34,532 nt of DNA, from NCBI GenBank assembly GCA_945898215.1, contig CAMDHY010000040.1, positions 1 to 34,532 on the forward strand. The letters are read 5' to 3'. A program made the translations under genes and the position numbers. The DNA is from Pseudoxanthobacter soli DSM 19599 (GTDB lineage: Bacteria > Pseudomonadota > Alphaproteobacteria > Rhizobiales > Segnochrobactraceae). Of this stretch, positions 7,226-16,325 are shown piece after piece; position 1 is the first letter of the stretch; each line of letters begins with the position of its first letter. The notes beneath the pieces are model-generated. The model saw nothing but the letters and a program-made list of their open reading frames with translations, was not told where the DNA came from and made no database searches.

Positions 7226-9262
7226 TCACGCCGCCTTGGCTGTCCCCGCGTCGACGATGGCGACGATGTCGGCCATGATGCGGGTGAGGTCGAAGTCCTT
7301 CGGCGTATAGATCGCCGCGACGCCGGCCGCCTTCAGCGAGGCCGCGTCCTCGGGCGGGATGATGCCGCCGACCACCACCGGCACGTCATCGAGGCCGGAG
7401 GCGCGCAGGCGCTGCAGCACGTCGCGGACGAGGGCGAGGTGCGAGCCGGACAGGATCGACAGCCCGACGACGTGGACGCCTTCCTCCAGCGCCGCATTGG
7501 CGATCTCCGCCGGCGTCAGGCGGATGCCCTCGTAGACCACCTCCATGCCGCAGTCGCGCGCCCGGACCGCGATCTGCTCGGCGCCGTTGGAGTGGCCGTC
7601 GAGGCCGGGCTTGCCGACCAGCAGCTTCAGCCGCCGGCCGAGCTTGACCGAGACCGCCTCGACCGCCGTGCGCACGCTCGCAAGATCGCCCGCGTCCGCC
7701 CGAGCGGCGCGGCCGACGCCAGTCGGCGCCCGGTACTCGCCGAAGACGCGCCGGAGCGTCTCGCCCCACTCGCCGGTGGTGACGCCGGCCTTGGCGCAGG
7801 CGATCGACGGCTCCATGACGTTGCGGCCCTCGCGCGCCGCCGCCTCCAGATCGATGAGGGCTGCCGCTGCCGCCTTGCCGTCGCGGGCCTCGCGCCAGGC
7901 GGCGAGACGGCCGATCGCCTCCGCCTCCACCGCCTCGTCGATCGTCTGCACGGCGGCGGCACCCGTCGACAGCGGCGACGGCTCGCTCTCGGTGAAGGCG
8001 TTGACGCCGACGACGACGAGGTCGCCGCTCTCGATCGCCGACAGCCGGGCGGCGTTCGATTCCACCAGCTTCTGCTTCATGTAGCTCGTCTCGACCGCGG
8101 CCACCGCACCGCCCATCGCGTCGATGCGGGCGAGCTCGGCGCGGGCCTCCGCCTTCAGCGCCTCGACCTTTTCGGCGATGGCGACGGAGCCGTCGAAGAT
8201 GTCGGCGAATTCCAGGAGATCGGTCTCGTAGGCGAGGATCTGCTGGGCGCGCAGGCTCCACTGCTGGTCGAACGGGCGCGGCAGGCCGAGGGCCTCGTTC
8301 CACGCCGGCAGCTGCACGGCGCGCGCCCGCGCCGACTTCGACAGCGTGACGGCCAATGTCTCGATGAGGATGCGGTAGACGTTGTTCTCCGGCTGGCCCT
8401 CGGTGAGGCCGAGCGAGTTCACCTGCACGCCGTAGCGGAACATCCGGTGCTTGGGATCCGTCACGCCGTAGCGCGTCGCGGTGATCTCGTCCCAGAGGTC
8501 GACGAACGCCCGCATCTTGCAGATCTCGGTGACGAACCGCATGCCGGCGTTGACGAAGAAGGAGATGCGACCGACCGCCGGCCCGAACTCGTCGGCCGGA
8601 ATGGCGCCGGCCGCCTTTACCGCGTCGAGCACCGAGATCGCGGTGGACAGCGCGAAGGCGAGTTCCTGCACTGGCGTCGCCCCGGCCTCCTGCAGGTGGT
8701 AGGAGCAGACGTTCATCGGGTTCCACTTCGGCATCGCCGTGTAGGTCCAGGCGATGACGTCGGTGGTGAGGCGGAGCGACGGCGCTGGCGGGAACACGTA
8801 GGTGCCGCGCGACAGATATTCCTTGATGATGTCGTTCTGCGTCGTGCCGGTGAGCTTGTCGCGGTCCGCGCCCTGCGCGTCCGCCGCCGCCACATAGAGG
8901 GCGAGCAGCCACGCCGCGGTGGCGTTGATCGTCATCGAGGTGTTCATCTTCTCGAGCGGGATGCCGTCGAAGAGGGTGCGCATGTCGCCGAGGTGGGCGA
9001 CCGGCACGCCGACCTTGCCGACCTCGCCGCGGGCGAGCGGGTGGTCGGGGTCGTAGCCGGTCTGGGTCGGCAGGTCGAAGGCGACCGACAGGCCGGTCTG
9101 GCCCTTGGCGAGGTTGGTCTTGTAGAGCGCGTTCGACTTCTCCGCCGTCGAATGACCGGCGTAGGTGCGGAACATCCAGGGCTTGTCGCGGGGAATCTTG
9201 TCGCGAGGGGTCTTCGCCCCGGTCGGCATGGCCGTCGTTTCGGCTCTGGTCTTCTCGGACAT
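7226..9262 (-). CDS. meaA: Ethylmalonyl-CoA mutase, B12-dependent (MeaA)
   Basis: This adenosylcobalamin enzyme converts (2R)-ethylmalonyl-CoA to (2S)-methylsuccinyl-CoA in the ethylmalonyl-CoA pathway. The 678 residues contain the acyl-CoA mutase barrel at about 28-530 (PWMFRTYAGHSTAEKSNALY; SVAFDLPTQTGYDPDHPLA). A C-terminal cobalamin domain follows with the B12-histidine motif DGHSNG (Asp555-x-His557-x2-Gly560), then LSILSGSH and VVVGGIIP. Length and the single-chain architecture fit MeaA-type mutases rather than the two-subunit methylmalonyl-CoA mutase. The start at 9262 has GGAGG 9 nt upstream; an upstream in-frame start at 9352 would add a Cys/His-rich unconserved tail. It diverges from ccr, the preceding pathway step. 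A methylmalonyl-CoA mutase variant is the main alternative. Confidence 0.9.
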   Translation of the reverse strand: MSEKTRAETTAMPTGAKTPRDKIPRDKPWMFRTYAGHSTAEKSNALYKTNLAKGQTGLSVAFDLPTQTGYDPDHPLARGEVGKVGVPVAHLGDMRTLFDGIPLEKMNTSMTINATAAWLLALYVAAADAQGADRDKLTGTTQNDIIKEYLSRGTYVFPPAPSLRLTTDVIAWTYTAMPKWNPMNVCSYHLQEAGATPVQELAFALSTAISVLDAVKAAGAIPADEFGPAVGRISFFVNAGMRFVTEICKMRAFVDLWDEITATRYGVTDPKHRMFRYGVQVNSLGLTEGQPENNVYRILIETLAVTLSKSARARAVQLPAWNEALGLPRPFDQQWSLRAQQILAYETDLLEFADIFDGSVAIAEKVEALKAEARAELARIDAMGGAVAAVETSYMKQKLVESNAARLSAIESGDLVVVGVNAFTESEPSPLSTGAAAVQTIDEAVEAEAIGRLAAWREARDGKAAAAALIDLEAAAREGRNVMEPSIACAKAGVTTGEWGETLRRVFGEYRAPTGVGRAARADAGDLASVRTAVEAVSVKLGRRLKLLVGKPGLDGHSNGAEQIAVRARDCGMEVVYEGIRLTPAEIANAALEEGVHVVGLSILSGSHLALVRDVLQRLRASGLDDVPVVVGGIIPPEDAASLKAAGVAAIYTPKDFDLTRIMADIVAIVDAGTAKAA

Positions 9263-9317
9263 CGGCGCTCGCCTCCCTGGCGCTTCGCCGAACCATGCCA
9301 GCCGGCGGTCCGTGGTG

Positions 9318-9464
9318 CAATGCGGCATTGGGAGAGTGCAAGAAGTGCACATGTTGCACTTTCACCGCCTTGATCGAAAGTTTCGATCGTGCGGTCGCCT
9401 CCTTCATTCGAATGCTTGCGTAGAACGATGCCCTCAGACGATTTTCCGTGTTGCAATGCGGAAT
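9318..9464. promoter_or_regulatory. Palindrome-rich divergent control region of meaA and ccr
   Basis: The 269-bp gap between the divergent starts holds several operator-like elements. There is a perfect 13-bp palindrome CAATGC-G-GCATTG (9318-9330). There are AGTGCAA/TTGCACT arms (9335-9341 and 9354-9360) with GTGCAC between them. There is a perfect 17-bp palindrome GATCGAAA-G-TTTCGATC (9372-9388). A second, imperfect copy of the first lies at 9452-9464 (TGCAATGCGG-A-AT). Such a cluster suggests shared control of both genes; the regulator is not identifiable from this window. Confidence 0.55.
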
Positions 9465-9531
9465 GAGATGGGCATGCTCGACCGACAAGAGGCGGCCGGA
9501 GCCGCCCGCGGAGGGACGGGAGACTAAGATC

Positions 9532-10824
9532 ATGGCAGCGGCGGCCGGCGCGCAGCGCGTCGAGACGGCACCCCGGGGCGTGCAGAAGGACCTCTACGAG
9601 CTCGGCGAGATCCCGCCGCTCGGCCACGTGCCGGCGAACATGTACGCCTGGACGATCCGCCGCGAGCGGCACGGGCCGCCGGAGCAGTCGTTCCAGGTCG
9701 AGGTGGTGCCGACCTGGCCCGTCGGCGAGACCGACGTGCTCGTCCTCGTGATGGCCGCCGGCGTCAACTACAACGGCATCTGGGCCGGGCTCGGCCAGCC
9801 GATCTCGCCCTTCGACGTCCACAAGCAGCCCTTCCACGTCGCCGGTTCCGATGCCTCGGGCATCGTCTGGGCGGTCGGCCCGAAGGTGAAGCGCTGGAAG
9901 GTCGGCGACGAGGTCGTCGTCCACTGCAACCAGGACGACGGCGACGACGAGGAGTGCAACGGCGGCGACCCGATGTTCTCGCCGTCGCAGCGCATCTGGG
10001 GCTACGAGACGCCGGACGGCTCGTTCGCGCAGTTCTGCCGGGTGCAGGCGCGCCAGCTGATGCCGCGGCCGCGCCACCTCACCTGGGAAGAGGGCGCCTG
10101 CTACACGCTCACCCTCGCCACCGCCTACCGCATGCTGTTCGGCCACGCCCCGCACACCATCAAGCCGGGTGACAACGTGCTCGTCTGGGGCGCCTCGGGC
10201 GGCCTCGGCGTGTTCGGCGTGCAGCTCGTCGCGGCCTCTGGCGGCAACGCCATCGGCGTCATCTCCGACGAGACGAAGCGCGACTACGTCATGGGCCTCG
10301 GCGCCAAGGGCGTCATCAACCGCAAGGACTTCGACTGCTGGGGCCAGATGCCGACGGTGAACTCGCCCGAGTACGCCGTCTGGCTGAAGGGGGCGCGCGC
10401 CTTCGGCAAGGCGATCTGGGACATCACCGGCAAGCGCGACGTCGACATCGTCTTCGAGCATCCGGGCGAGCAGACCTTCCCGGTCTCCTGCCTCGTCGTG
10501 AAGCGCGGCGGCATGGTGGTGTTCTGCGCCGGCACGACGGGCTTCAACATCACCTTCGACGCCCGCTATGTCTGGATGCGCCAGAAGCGCATCCAGGGCT
10601 CGCACTTCGCCCACCTGAAGCAGGCGTCGGCGGCGAACCAGTTCGTCATCGACCGCCGCATCGACCCGTGCATGTCGGAAGTCTTCCCGTGGTCCGACAT
10701 CCCGAAGGCCCACACCAAGATGTGGAAGAACCAGCACGCCCCCGGCAACATGGCCGTGCTGGTCAACGCCCCGGTGTCGGGCCTGAGGACGTTCGACGAC
10801 GTGATCGAGGCGTGCGGGGGGTAG
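9532..10824 (+). CDS. ccr: Crotonyl-CoA carboxylase/reductase
   Basis: This enzyme reductively carboxylates crotonyl-CoA with NADPH and CO2 to (2S)-ethylmalonyl-CoA, the committed step of the ethylmalonyl-CoA pathway. The 430-residue medium-chain reductase/dehydrogenase contains the N-terminal motif KDLYELGEIPPLGHVPANMY, the NADPH-binding GASGGLGVFG (from about residue 220), and the Ccr-specific segments NYNGIWAGLG and HVAGSDASGIVWAVG. The C-terminus DDVIEACGG is typical. The ATG at 9532 gives the family's normal N-terminus, with GGGAG upstream. Upstream in-frame starts would extend into the regulatory region. The gene diverges from meaA, whose product acts two steps later after an epimerase that is not in the window. 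Confidence 0.95.
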   Translation: MAAAAGAQRVETAPRGVQKDLYELGEIPPLGHVPANMYAWTIRRERHGPPEQSFQVEVVPTWPVGETDVLVLVMAAGVNYNGIWAGLGQPISPFDVHKQPFHVAGSDASGIVWAVGPKVKRWKVGDEVVVHCNQDDGDDEECNGGDPMFSPSQRIWGYETPDGSFAQFCRVQARQLMPRPRHLTWEEGACYTLTLATAYRMLFGHAPHTIKPGDNVLVWGASGGLGVFGVQLVAASGGNAIGVISDETKRDYVMGLGAKGVINRKDFDCWGQMPTVNSPEYAVWLKGARAFGKAIWDITGKRDVDIVFEHPGEQTFPVSCLVVKRGGMVVFCAGTTGFNITFDARYVWMRQKRIQGSHFAHLKQASAANQFVIDRRIDPCMSEVFPWSDIPKAHTKMWKNQHAPGNMAVLVNAPVSGLRTFDDVIEACGG

Positions 10825-10859
10825 GAACCGCCACCTCCTGCCTCAGCTCGGAGGACGGA

Positions 10860-11259
10860 TTGCGCCGCAACTTCCGAGTCGAGGGTCACATCAAGTTTGT
10901 TGGTGAATTCGGCACTCTCGACGTCCACAACGCTTACATCTTTCAGCGCATCGAGTATGCGCCTGTCATCCGCGTACTGTTCAGGAAGAACCGTTGGGGC
11001 CTAGCGCACCATCCTCGCGTCTTTGCTCTTGAGTTTGCCGGCGTTTCTAGCCTGAAGATCGAGAACCTGCCACGCGATAGGCGTGGATTTCAGGCTACCG
11101 AAATTGACATCAATGAGTGGGAAGACCAAGGACGATCTCGTCATCTTTCCCGAGGAGCATTTCGAGAACACCTATCTCGCCCTCTTCGGGGACAACGATG
11201 CACATGAAGACGCAGCCATCCGCATCCGTGCCGACATCGCCGAAATCCGGATCCTCTAG
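10860..11259 (+). pseudogene. Hypothetical protein gene with a frameshift
   Basis: A TTG at 10860 with GGAGG 5 nt upstream opens a frame with protein-like composition (HIKFVGEFGTLDVHNAYIF; VFALEFAGVSSLKIENL). Near 11125 this frame turns into arginine-rich nonsense. From there the +1 frame becomes protein-like (DDLVIFPEEHFENTYLALFG, then RADIAEIRIL) and ends at TAG 11257-11259. Removing one base near 11128 would give one continuous protein of about 132 residues. I do not recognise the family. GC and codon use are visibly lower than in the flanking ccr, suggesting acquisition. The alternative is two overlapping genes, since the second frame has its own ATG at 11113 (48 residues). Confidence 0.5.
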
Positions 11260-11587
11260 GCTTGACGCAGCTGGAGGGCGGCTTCTCCTCACACCCGGAC
11301 TAGCCGTTCCACGCCCTGATCGAGCGGCGCAACGAGGTCCCGTTTCTCGCCTCCGCGAGCCGAGCCCCCGCCTCGCAGATCACACTGGATGTGGCTCCAA
11401 TTTCTCAAACAGCGTCAGCACATCCGCGTCGACGTCGAACGGCCGTTCCTCCGCTGCGGCGACGGCAACCACGCTCCGGCACCGCCCCGCGCCTATCGCC
11501 TCACCCGACCGCGTGCTATGGCGGCGGCGTCGGGCGGCGGAACGTTCCGCGCCCGGACGAGACGAACAAGTCGCACGGGGACCCACC
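11260..11587. other. Non-coding stretch, nothing recognisable
   Basis: No convincing gene, RNA or terminator was found between the frameshifted gene and the secreted-protein gene. A short protein-like scrap (HALIERRNEVPFLAS) can be read at about 11310-11355 on the plus strand, but it leads nowhere and may be gene debris. The promoter of the next gene should lie in the right half. Confidence 0.4.
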
Positions 11588-12172
11588 ATGTCGATCTTCC
11601 GCCTGGCCAAGGCCGCGGCGCTCGCCGCCCTGCTCTCCGTCGGCGCGCTGCCGGCGCTCGCCGACCCGATCACCATCACCGTCGAGGACGCCTTTGGCGA
11701 CGCCGTGACCACGACCTTCGACGTCCAGGTCGTCGGAGTGTTCGCCGAGCGCAGTGAGCTCCTGGTGAAGACGCCGAACCGGGACCAGTACGCGCTCTAT
11801 CTGCCCGAGGTCATCAACGACCCCGAGCTGACGGTGAAGAACCGCGTGCTCGAGGTGAGCTACGTGCTGGGCGTCGTCACCGACATCGAGGTGTTCCCCG
11901 GCGGCGATCCCGGCTTCACCGTGGCCGACAACGTCACCTGGGCCGACCAGGGCAACCTGCCCGACGACTTCATCAAGCGCCTGGTGACGGCGACCGCCAA
12001 GATCGAGCGCGTCGACATGGCGAACGGCACCGTGACGTTCATCGCCCCGGACGGCGAGACCCGCACCGCCAAGGTGCAGGACCCGAAGATCCTGAAGGAA
12101 CTGAAGGTGCGCCCCGGCGACCTCGCCGACATCACCTTCTATGAGGCGATCAACCTCGACGCCAAGGCCTGA
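11588..12172 (+). CDS. Secreted hypothetical protein
   Basis: The 194-residue product begins with a clear Sec signal peptide (MSIFRLAKAAALAALLSVGA, cleavage near LPALA/DPIT at about residue 26). It should therefore act in the periplasm. The mature part is beta-rich and acidic, with two recognisable segments: ITVEDAFGDAVTTTFDVQVV and a later VDMANGTVTFIAPDGETRTA. The latter resembles a small beta-barrel 'conversion' strand pattern seen in periplasmic DUF proteins. There are no cysteines and no lipobox. The start at 11588 is set by the signal peptide; the frame is open further upstream without coding character. It ends about 150 bp before the mechanosensitive-channel gene, on the same strand. 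I do not recognise a named family. Confidence 0.8.
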   Translation: MSIFRLAKAAALAALLSVGALPALADPITITVEDAFGDAVTTTFDVQVVGVFAERSELLVKTPNRDQYALYLPEVINDPELTVKNRVLEVSYVLGVVTDIEVFPGGDPGFTVADNVTWADQGNLPDDFIKRLVTATAKIERVDMANGTVTFIAPDGETRTAKVQDPKILKELKVRPGDLADITFYEAINLDAKA

Positions 12173-12320
12173 GGCCGGGCCGCGCGCGCCCGATCCGTCG
12201 CGACGGTCAGCCTCCGGCCGGACCGTCGCCCTCGGCCGCCTGCCGAGGGGATGGTCCGCGCGGGTCTCGCCGCGGCGTCCTGCGGGCATGACCTCGCAAT
12301 CGCCACGGCGAACGGACATC

Positions 12321-14993
12321 ATGGCCGCGATGGGCCGCACTCTCTCCTCACCTCGCCGCCTCCTCGCCGTCGCGATCCTCGCGTGGCTCGCCGCCGCTGT
12401 CGCCCCGCTGACGGCCGCGTCGCAGACCGCCGCGCCGGCGACAGCGACGACCGGAGCCGCCGCGACCGGAGCCGCGACGACGGCGGCTCCCGCTGCGGCA
12501 CCGCCCGCCGGGACGGCACCCGCGCCCGCAGCCGCGCCCGCCGGGATGGCGGCGACCGCGGCGCCGCCGGCTGCCGCCACCGACCCGGGCGCCGGCGTCA
12601 TCATCGATCCCGTCGCCGAGGCACGCCTCGCGACCTGGCGGGCGACCCTCGACCAGGTGACCGCGGCGCTCGCCCGCACCGACCTCGACGACGCCGCCCT
12701 CGAGCGGCTGCGGCTCGAGACGGGTGTGGTGCGCGACGACGCGACGACGACGACCCTCGACCTCGCCCCGCGCATCAAGTCGGCGGAGGTGCGGCTCAGC
12801 CAGCTGGCGCAGCCGACGGACGCCGACGGCGTCGAGTCCGACATGGTGCGGCGCGACCGCGAGCTCGAGTCGCGCTCGCTCGCGGCGCTGCGCGCCATCG
12901 AGCAGCAGGCGCAGGTGCAGCGCCTGCGTGCCGAGGAACTGACCGGGCAGATCATCGAGCGCCGCCGCGCGCTGTTCGCCGAGCGCCTGTTCGAGCGGCG
13001 CGTCAGCGTCCTCGACCCGGTGCTCTGGGGGGCCGTCATCAGCGAACTGCCGCGCGCGGCGACGAGCGCCCGGCTGCTGGTGGAGGACTGGGCCGGCGCC
13101 GTGCTCGACCGCGCCGGACGCGCCGCCGCCGCCCTGATCCTGCTCATCGCGGTGGCCGGCATCGTCGTCTACGGCACCTTGCGGCACCGTCTCCTCGCCT
13201 TCGCCTGGCGCGGCGACGAGACGGCGACGGAGGTCGCGCCCCTGAAGCGGGCGCTGGCGGCCTGTGCCGTGCTGTTCGCCAACACCGCCATCCCGGTGCT
13301 CGGCCTGCTGCTGCTGCGCTTCACGCTCGAGGCGATGGACGTGCTGCCGACCCGCATCGAGCGGGTGCTGCGCGGCATCACCATCGCCGTCGGCTTCTTC
13401 TCCTTCGGCTTCGGCCTGTCGCGCGGGCTGCTCGCGCCCGGGCGGCCGAAGTGGCGCCTGGTCGACCTGCCGGAAGCGGCGATCGACCCGGCGATCCGCT
13501 GGATCCTGATCGGCGGCGGCGTCTTCGCCATCGGCATCGCCCTCCTCACCGCCGCCTCCGTCCTCGCCTTGCCGGTGGTGGTGACGGTCGCCGTGCAGGC
13601 GGTGGTGGCGGTGGCGCTCGCCATCGTCACGGCGCTCCTGCTGCGGGCGGTCTCGCGCGGCCTGTCGACCGAGGACGGCCAGCCCGACGCCGAGGCCGGC
13701 GGCCGCTGGCGCTGGCTGATCCCGCTCGCCTGGCTGGTGGTGGCCGCGACGCTCGCCGCCGCCGTCGCCGGCTATCTGGCGCTCGCCTGGTTCCTCGCGA
13801 CGCAGATCGTCTGGACCGCCTCGGTACTGGGCCTGCTGATGCTGCTCCTCATCGTCGTCGACGAGACGACCAGCGCCGGGTTCCAGTCCGGGACGGGCGT
13901 CGGCCGCTTCCTGTCGACGAACTTCGGCCTCTCCTATGCGGCGGTCGGCCAGATCGGCGTGCTGCTCTCGGGTGTCGCGCGGCTGCTGCTGATCACTGTC
14001 GCGATGCTCCTCATCATCGGGCGGCTCGGCTTCTCCTCCGCCGATCTCTCCTCGATCAGCGCCGCCGTCGCCTCCGGGCTGTCGATCGGCGGCATCACGC
14101 TGTCGCCGACGGCGATCCTCGGTGCGATCGTGCTGTTCGTGCTCGGCGTCGCGGCGACGCGCGGCCTGCAGCAGTGGCTCGACCAGCGCTACCTGCCGCG
14201 CACCCGCCTCGACGTCGGTCTGAAGACCTCAATCCGAACCGGCGTCGGCTATGTCGGCACCATCGCCGCCGGCATGGTCGCCTTCGCCTTCGCCGGCCTC
14301 GACCTGCAAAACATCGCCATCGTCGCCGGCGCCCTGTCGGTCGGCATCGGCTTCGGCCTGCAGTCGATCGTCAACAACTTCGTCTCCGGCCTGATCCTGC
14401 TCGCCGAGCGGCCGATCAAGGTCGGCGACTGGATCGTCGTCGGCACCGACGAGGGCACCGTCAAGCGCATCAACGTGCGCTCCACCGAGATCGAGACCTT
14501 CGACCGCGCCACCGTCATCGTGCCGAACTCGAGCCTGATCTCGGGCACCGTGAAGAACTGGATGCACCACGACCTCACCGGTCGGGTGATGCTGCCGGTG
14601 GGCGTCGACTACGAGGCCGATCCCGAGAAGGTGATAGCCGTCCTGCTCGCGGCCGCCCGCGCCCACCCGCAGGTGCTCGCCTACCCGCAGCCCTTCGCCC
14701 AGTTCACCGGCTTCGGCCCGTCCACCCTCGACTTCGTGCTCTATTGCTACGTCGGCAACGTCGGCAACATGGGCGGCGTGCGCTCCGACCTGCGCATCGA
14801 GGTGCTGCAGAAGTTCCGGGCCGAAGGGATCGAAATCCCCCACGTCACCAGCGACGTCAGCATCCGCGACTTCGACCGCATCGAGGCGCTCCTACGCGAC
14901 TTCCTCATGAAGCGCGCGGACGATGCCCCGGCGGCAGGTGCCGGCGGCGGCGTCTCCGGCGACGGCCGGAAGGCCGAGGGCGGAGGCGCTTGA
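12321..14993 (+). CDS. DUF3772 domain mechanosensitive ion channel (MscS family)
   Basis: This large inner-membrane channel probably opens on membrane tension to release solutes during hypo-osmotic shock. From the ATG at 12321 the product has 890 residues. A signal/TM segment (RRLLAVAILAWLAAAVAPL) is followed by an Ala/Thr/Pro linker (about 25-95), a periplasmic coiled DUF3772 region (RLATWRATLDQVTAALARTD) and about ten transmembrane segments. The MscS core comes next: pore helix IAIVAGALSVGIGFGLQSIV and beta domain RPIKVGDWIVVGTDEGTVKR, then VIVPNSSLISGTVKNW. The start is uncertain; ATGs at 12288 and 12330 are alternatives and none has a strong ribosome-binding site. The disordered C-terminal tail is Gly/Ala-rich. 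Confidence 0.88.
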   Translation: MAAMGRTLSSPRRLLAVAILAWLAAAVAPLTAASQTAAPATATTGAAATGAATTAAPAAAPPAGTAPAPAAAPAGMAATAAPPAAATDPGAGVIIDPVAEARLATWRATLDQVTAALARTDLDDAALERLRLETGVVRDDATTTTLDLAPRIKSAEVRLSQLAQPTDADGVESDMVRRDRELESRSLAALRAIEQQAQVQRLRAEELTGQIIERRRALFAERLFERRVSVLDPVLWGAVISELPRAATSARLLVEDWAGAVLDRAGRAAAALILLIAVAGIVVYGTLRHRLLAFAWRGDETATEVAPLKRALAACAVLFANTAIPVLGLLLLRFTLEAMDVLPTRIERVLRGITIAVGFFSFGFGLSRGLLAPGRPKWRLVDLPEAAIDPAIRWILIGGGVFAIGIALLTAASVLALPVVVTVAVQAVVAVALAIVTALLLRAVSRGLSTEDGQPDAEAGGRWRWLIPLAWLVVAATLAAAVAGYLALAWFLATQIVWTASVLGLLMLLLIVVDETTSAGFQSGTGVGRFLSTNFGLSYAAVGQIGVLLSGVARLLLITVAMLLIIGRLGFSSADLSSISAAVASGLSIGGITLSPTAILGAIVLFVLGVAATRGLQQWLDQRYLPRTRLDVGLKTSIRTGVGYVGTIAAGMVAFAFAGLDLQNIAIVAGALSVGIGFGLQSIVNNFVSGLILLAERPIKVGDWIVVGTDEGTVKRINVRSTEIETFDRATVIVPNSSLISGTVKNWMHHDLTGRVMLPVGVDYEADPEKVIAVLLAAARAHPQVLAYPQPFAQFTGFGPSTLDFVLYCYVGNVGNMGGVRSDLRIEVLQKFRAEGIEIPHVTSDVSIRDFDRIEALLRDFLMKRADDAPAAGAGGGVSGDGRKAEGGGA

Positions 14994-15049
14994 CGAAGGG
15001 CGGTCCGTGCGGGTCCCATGATGCCTCCACACCGCCAAGCGGAGCCGCC

Positions 15050-15343
15050 ATGTCGCTGATCTCCATCGCCGTCGTCAGCCTGGACCCCCCGGAGCGCATG
15101 CTCGGCCAGCTCGTCAGGCACTTCGGCCACCGCCTGCCGACGACGCTGGAGGAGGGGCGCGGCTCGATCACCTTCCCCTTCGGCACCTGCACGCTCGTCG
15201 CCGAGGGCACGACGCTGCGCCTGCGCCTGAAGGCCCCCGATACCGAGGACCTCGGCCAGCTCGAGCACACCATGCAGGAGCACCTCGAGCGCTTCGCCTT
15301 CGAGACGAAGCCCGACGTCACCTGGGTGCGCGACCCGGTGTGA
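15050..15343 (+). CDS. DUF2218 family protein
   Basis: The 97-residue cytoplasmic protein matches the DUF2218 pattern: an N-terminal strand, then [20 protein letters not shown], a central strand with [16 protein letters not shown], and a C-terminal helix [15 protein letters not shown]. Such proteins are known as small stand-alone genes, often near iron or redox functions, but no enzymatic role is established. The ATG at 15050 has GGAG 5 nt upstream. It lies 56 bp after the mechanosensitive-channel gene and upstream of nadK; nothing in it suggests a signal peptide or membrane segment. Family call is moderately firm from length and motif order. Confidence 0.75.
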   Translation: MSLISIAVVSLDPPERMLGQLVRHFGHRLPTTLEEGRGSITFPFGTCTLVAEGTTLRLRLKAPDTEDLGQLEHTMQEHLERFAFETKPDVTWVRDPV

Positions 15344-15486
15344 CCGGGCGCCTGGCGCGCTCCGGTTGGGCCCGGCGTCCCGGGATCGCCGTGGCGCCCG
15401 TCCGCCGTCCCTGCCCCGCGCGTTCGTTGGCAAGCCCCCGGCGGCGTGATACCTCCGCTGTCCCTCCTGCCGGGAGCGCCTGCGCG

Positions 15487-16296
15487 ATGACGGCCGCCGT
15501 GACCACCCCGACCGTCGCCTCCCCTGCCGCCACCCACCCCGCCGTCGCCTTCGTGCCGAACGCCACCGACGGGGCCCAGGCCGCCTGCGAGCGGCTGCGC
15601 GCCCGCTACGGCAGCGTCGCGCCGGAGGACGCCGACGTCATCGTGGCGCTCGGCGGCGACGGGCTGATGCTCGAGACGCTCCACCGCTTCATGAACACCG
15701 GCAAGCCGATCTACGGCATGAACCGCGGCTCCGTCGGCTTCCTGATGAACGAGTTCCGCGAGGACGATCTGCGCGAGCGCCTCGCCGCCGCCGAGGTGAC
15801 GGCGCTGCGGCCGCTGCGCATGACCGCCGTCGACCGGGCCGGGAAGACCTACCACGGCTACGCCCTGAACGAGGTGTCGCTGCTCCGCGAGACGCACCAG
15901 GCGGCGAAGCTGCGCATCTCGATCGACGGCCGCATCCGCCTCGACGAACTCGTCTGCGACGGCGTGCTGGTGGCGACGCCGGCGGGCTCGACCGCCTACA
16001 ATCTCTCCGCCCACGGCCCGATCCTGCCCCTCGACGCCTCGCTGCTGGCGCTGACGCCGATCAGCGCCTTCCGGCCGCGGCGCTGGCGCGGCGCGCTGGT
16101 TCCGAAGGCGGCCCGGATCGCCATCGAGGTGCTGGAGATCGAGAAGCGCCCCGTCGCCGCCGCCGCCGACCACACCGAGATCCGCAACGTCGTGCGCGTC
16201 GACGTCGAGGAGGACCCGGTTGCGACGAGCCTCCTGATGTTCGACCCCGACCACTCCTGGTCGGAGCGCATCCTCACCGAGCAGTTCCGCTACTGA
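15487..16296 (+). CDS. nadK: NAD kinase
   Basis: NAD kinase phosphorylates NAD to NADP in the cytoplasm, setting the NADPH supply. The 269-residue product carries the catalytic GGDG motif (56-59, in [12 protein letters not shown]), the NE motif of the NAD-binding loop (ALNEVSL, Asn128-Glu129) and [15 protein letters not shown] (164-178). The first about 20 residues form an Ala/Thr/Pro-rich extension. The ATG at 15487 is chosen because GGGAG lies about 9 nt upstream and the frame further upstream is not protein-like. The maoC-like and citE-like genes follow within 30 and 25 bp, so the three may share a transcript. NADPH is used by Ccr, but this link is only thematic. Confidence 0.94.
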   Translation: MTAAVTTPTVASPAATHPAVAFVPNATDGAQAACERLRARYGSVAPEDADVIVALGGDGLMLETLHRFMNTGKPIYGMNRGSVGFLMNEFREDDLRERLAAAEVTALRPLRMTAVDRAGKTYHGYALNEVSLLRETHQAAKLRISIDGRIRLDELVCDGVLVATPAGSTAYNLSAHGPILPLDASLLALTPISAFRPRRWRGALVPKAARIAIEVLEIEKRPVAAAADHTEIRNVVRVDVEEDPVATSLLMFDPDHSWSERILTEQFRY

Positions 16297-16325
16297 CGGA
16301 CCGCGAGCGGGAAAAGGGAGGGACC

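Noticed and set aside
12251-15343. A 1030-codon open frame overlapping the mechanosensitive-channel gene
   Set aside because: It is Arg/Pro-rich throughout the overlap; only its final 97 codons (DUF2218, from 15050) are real.
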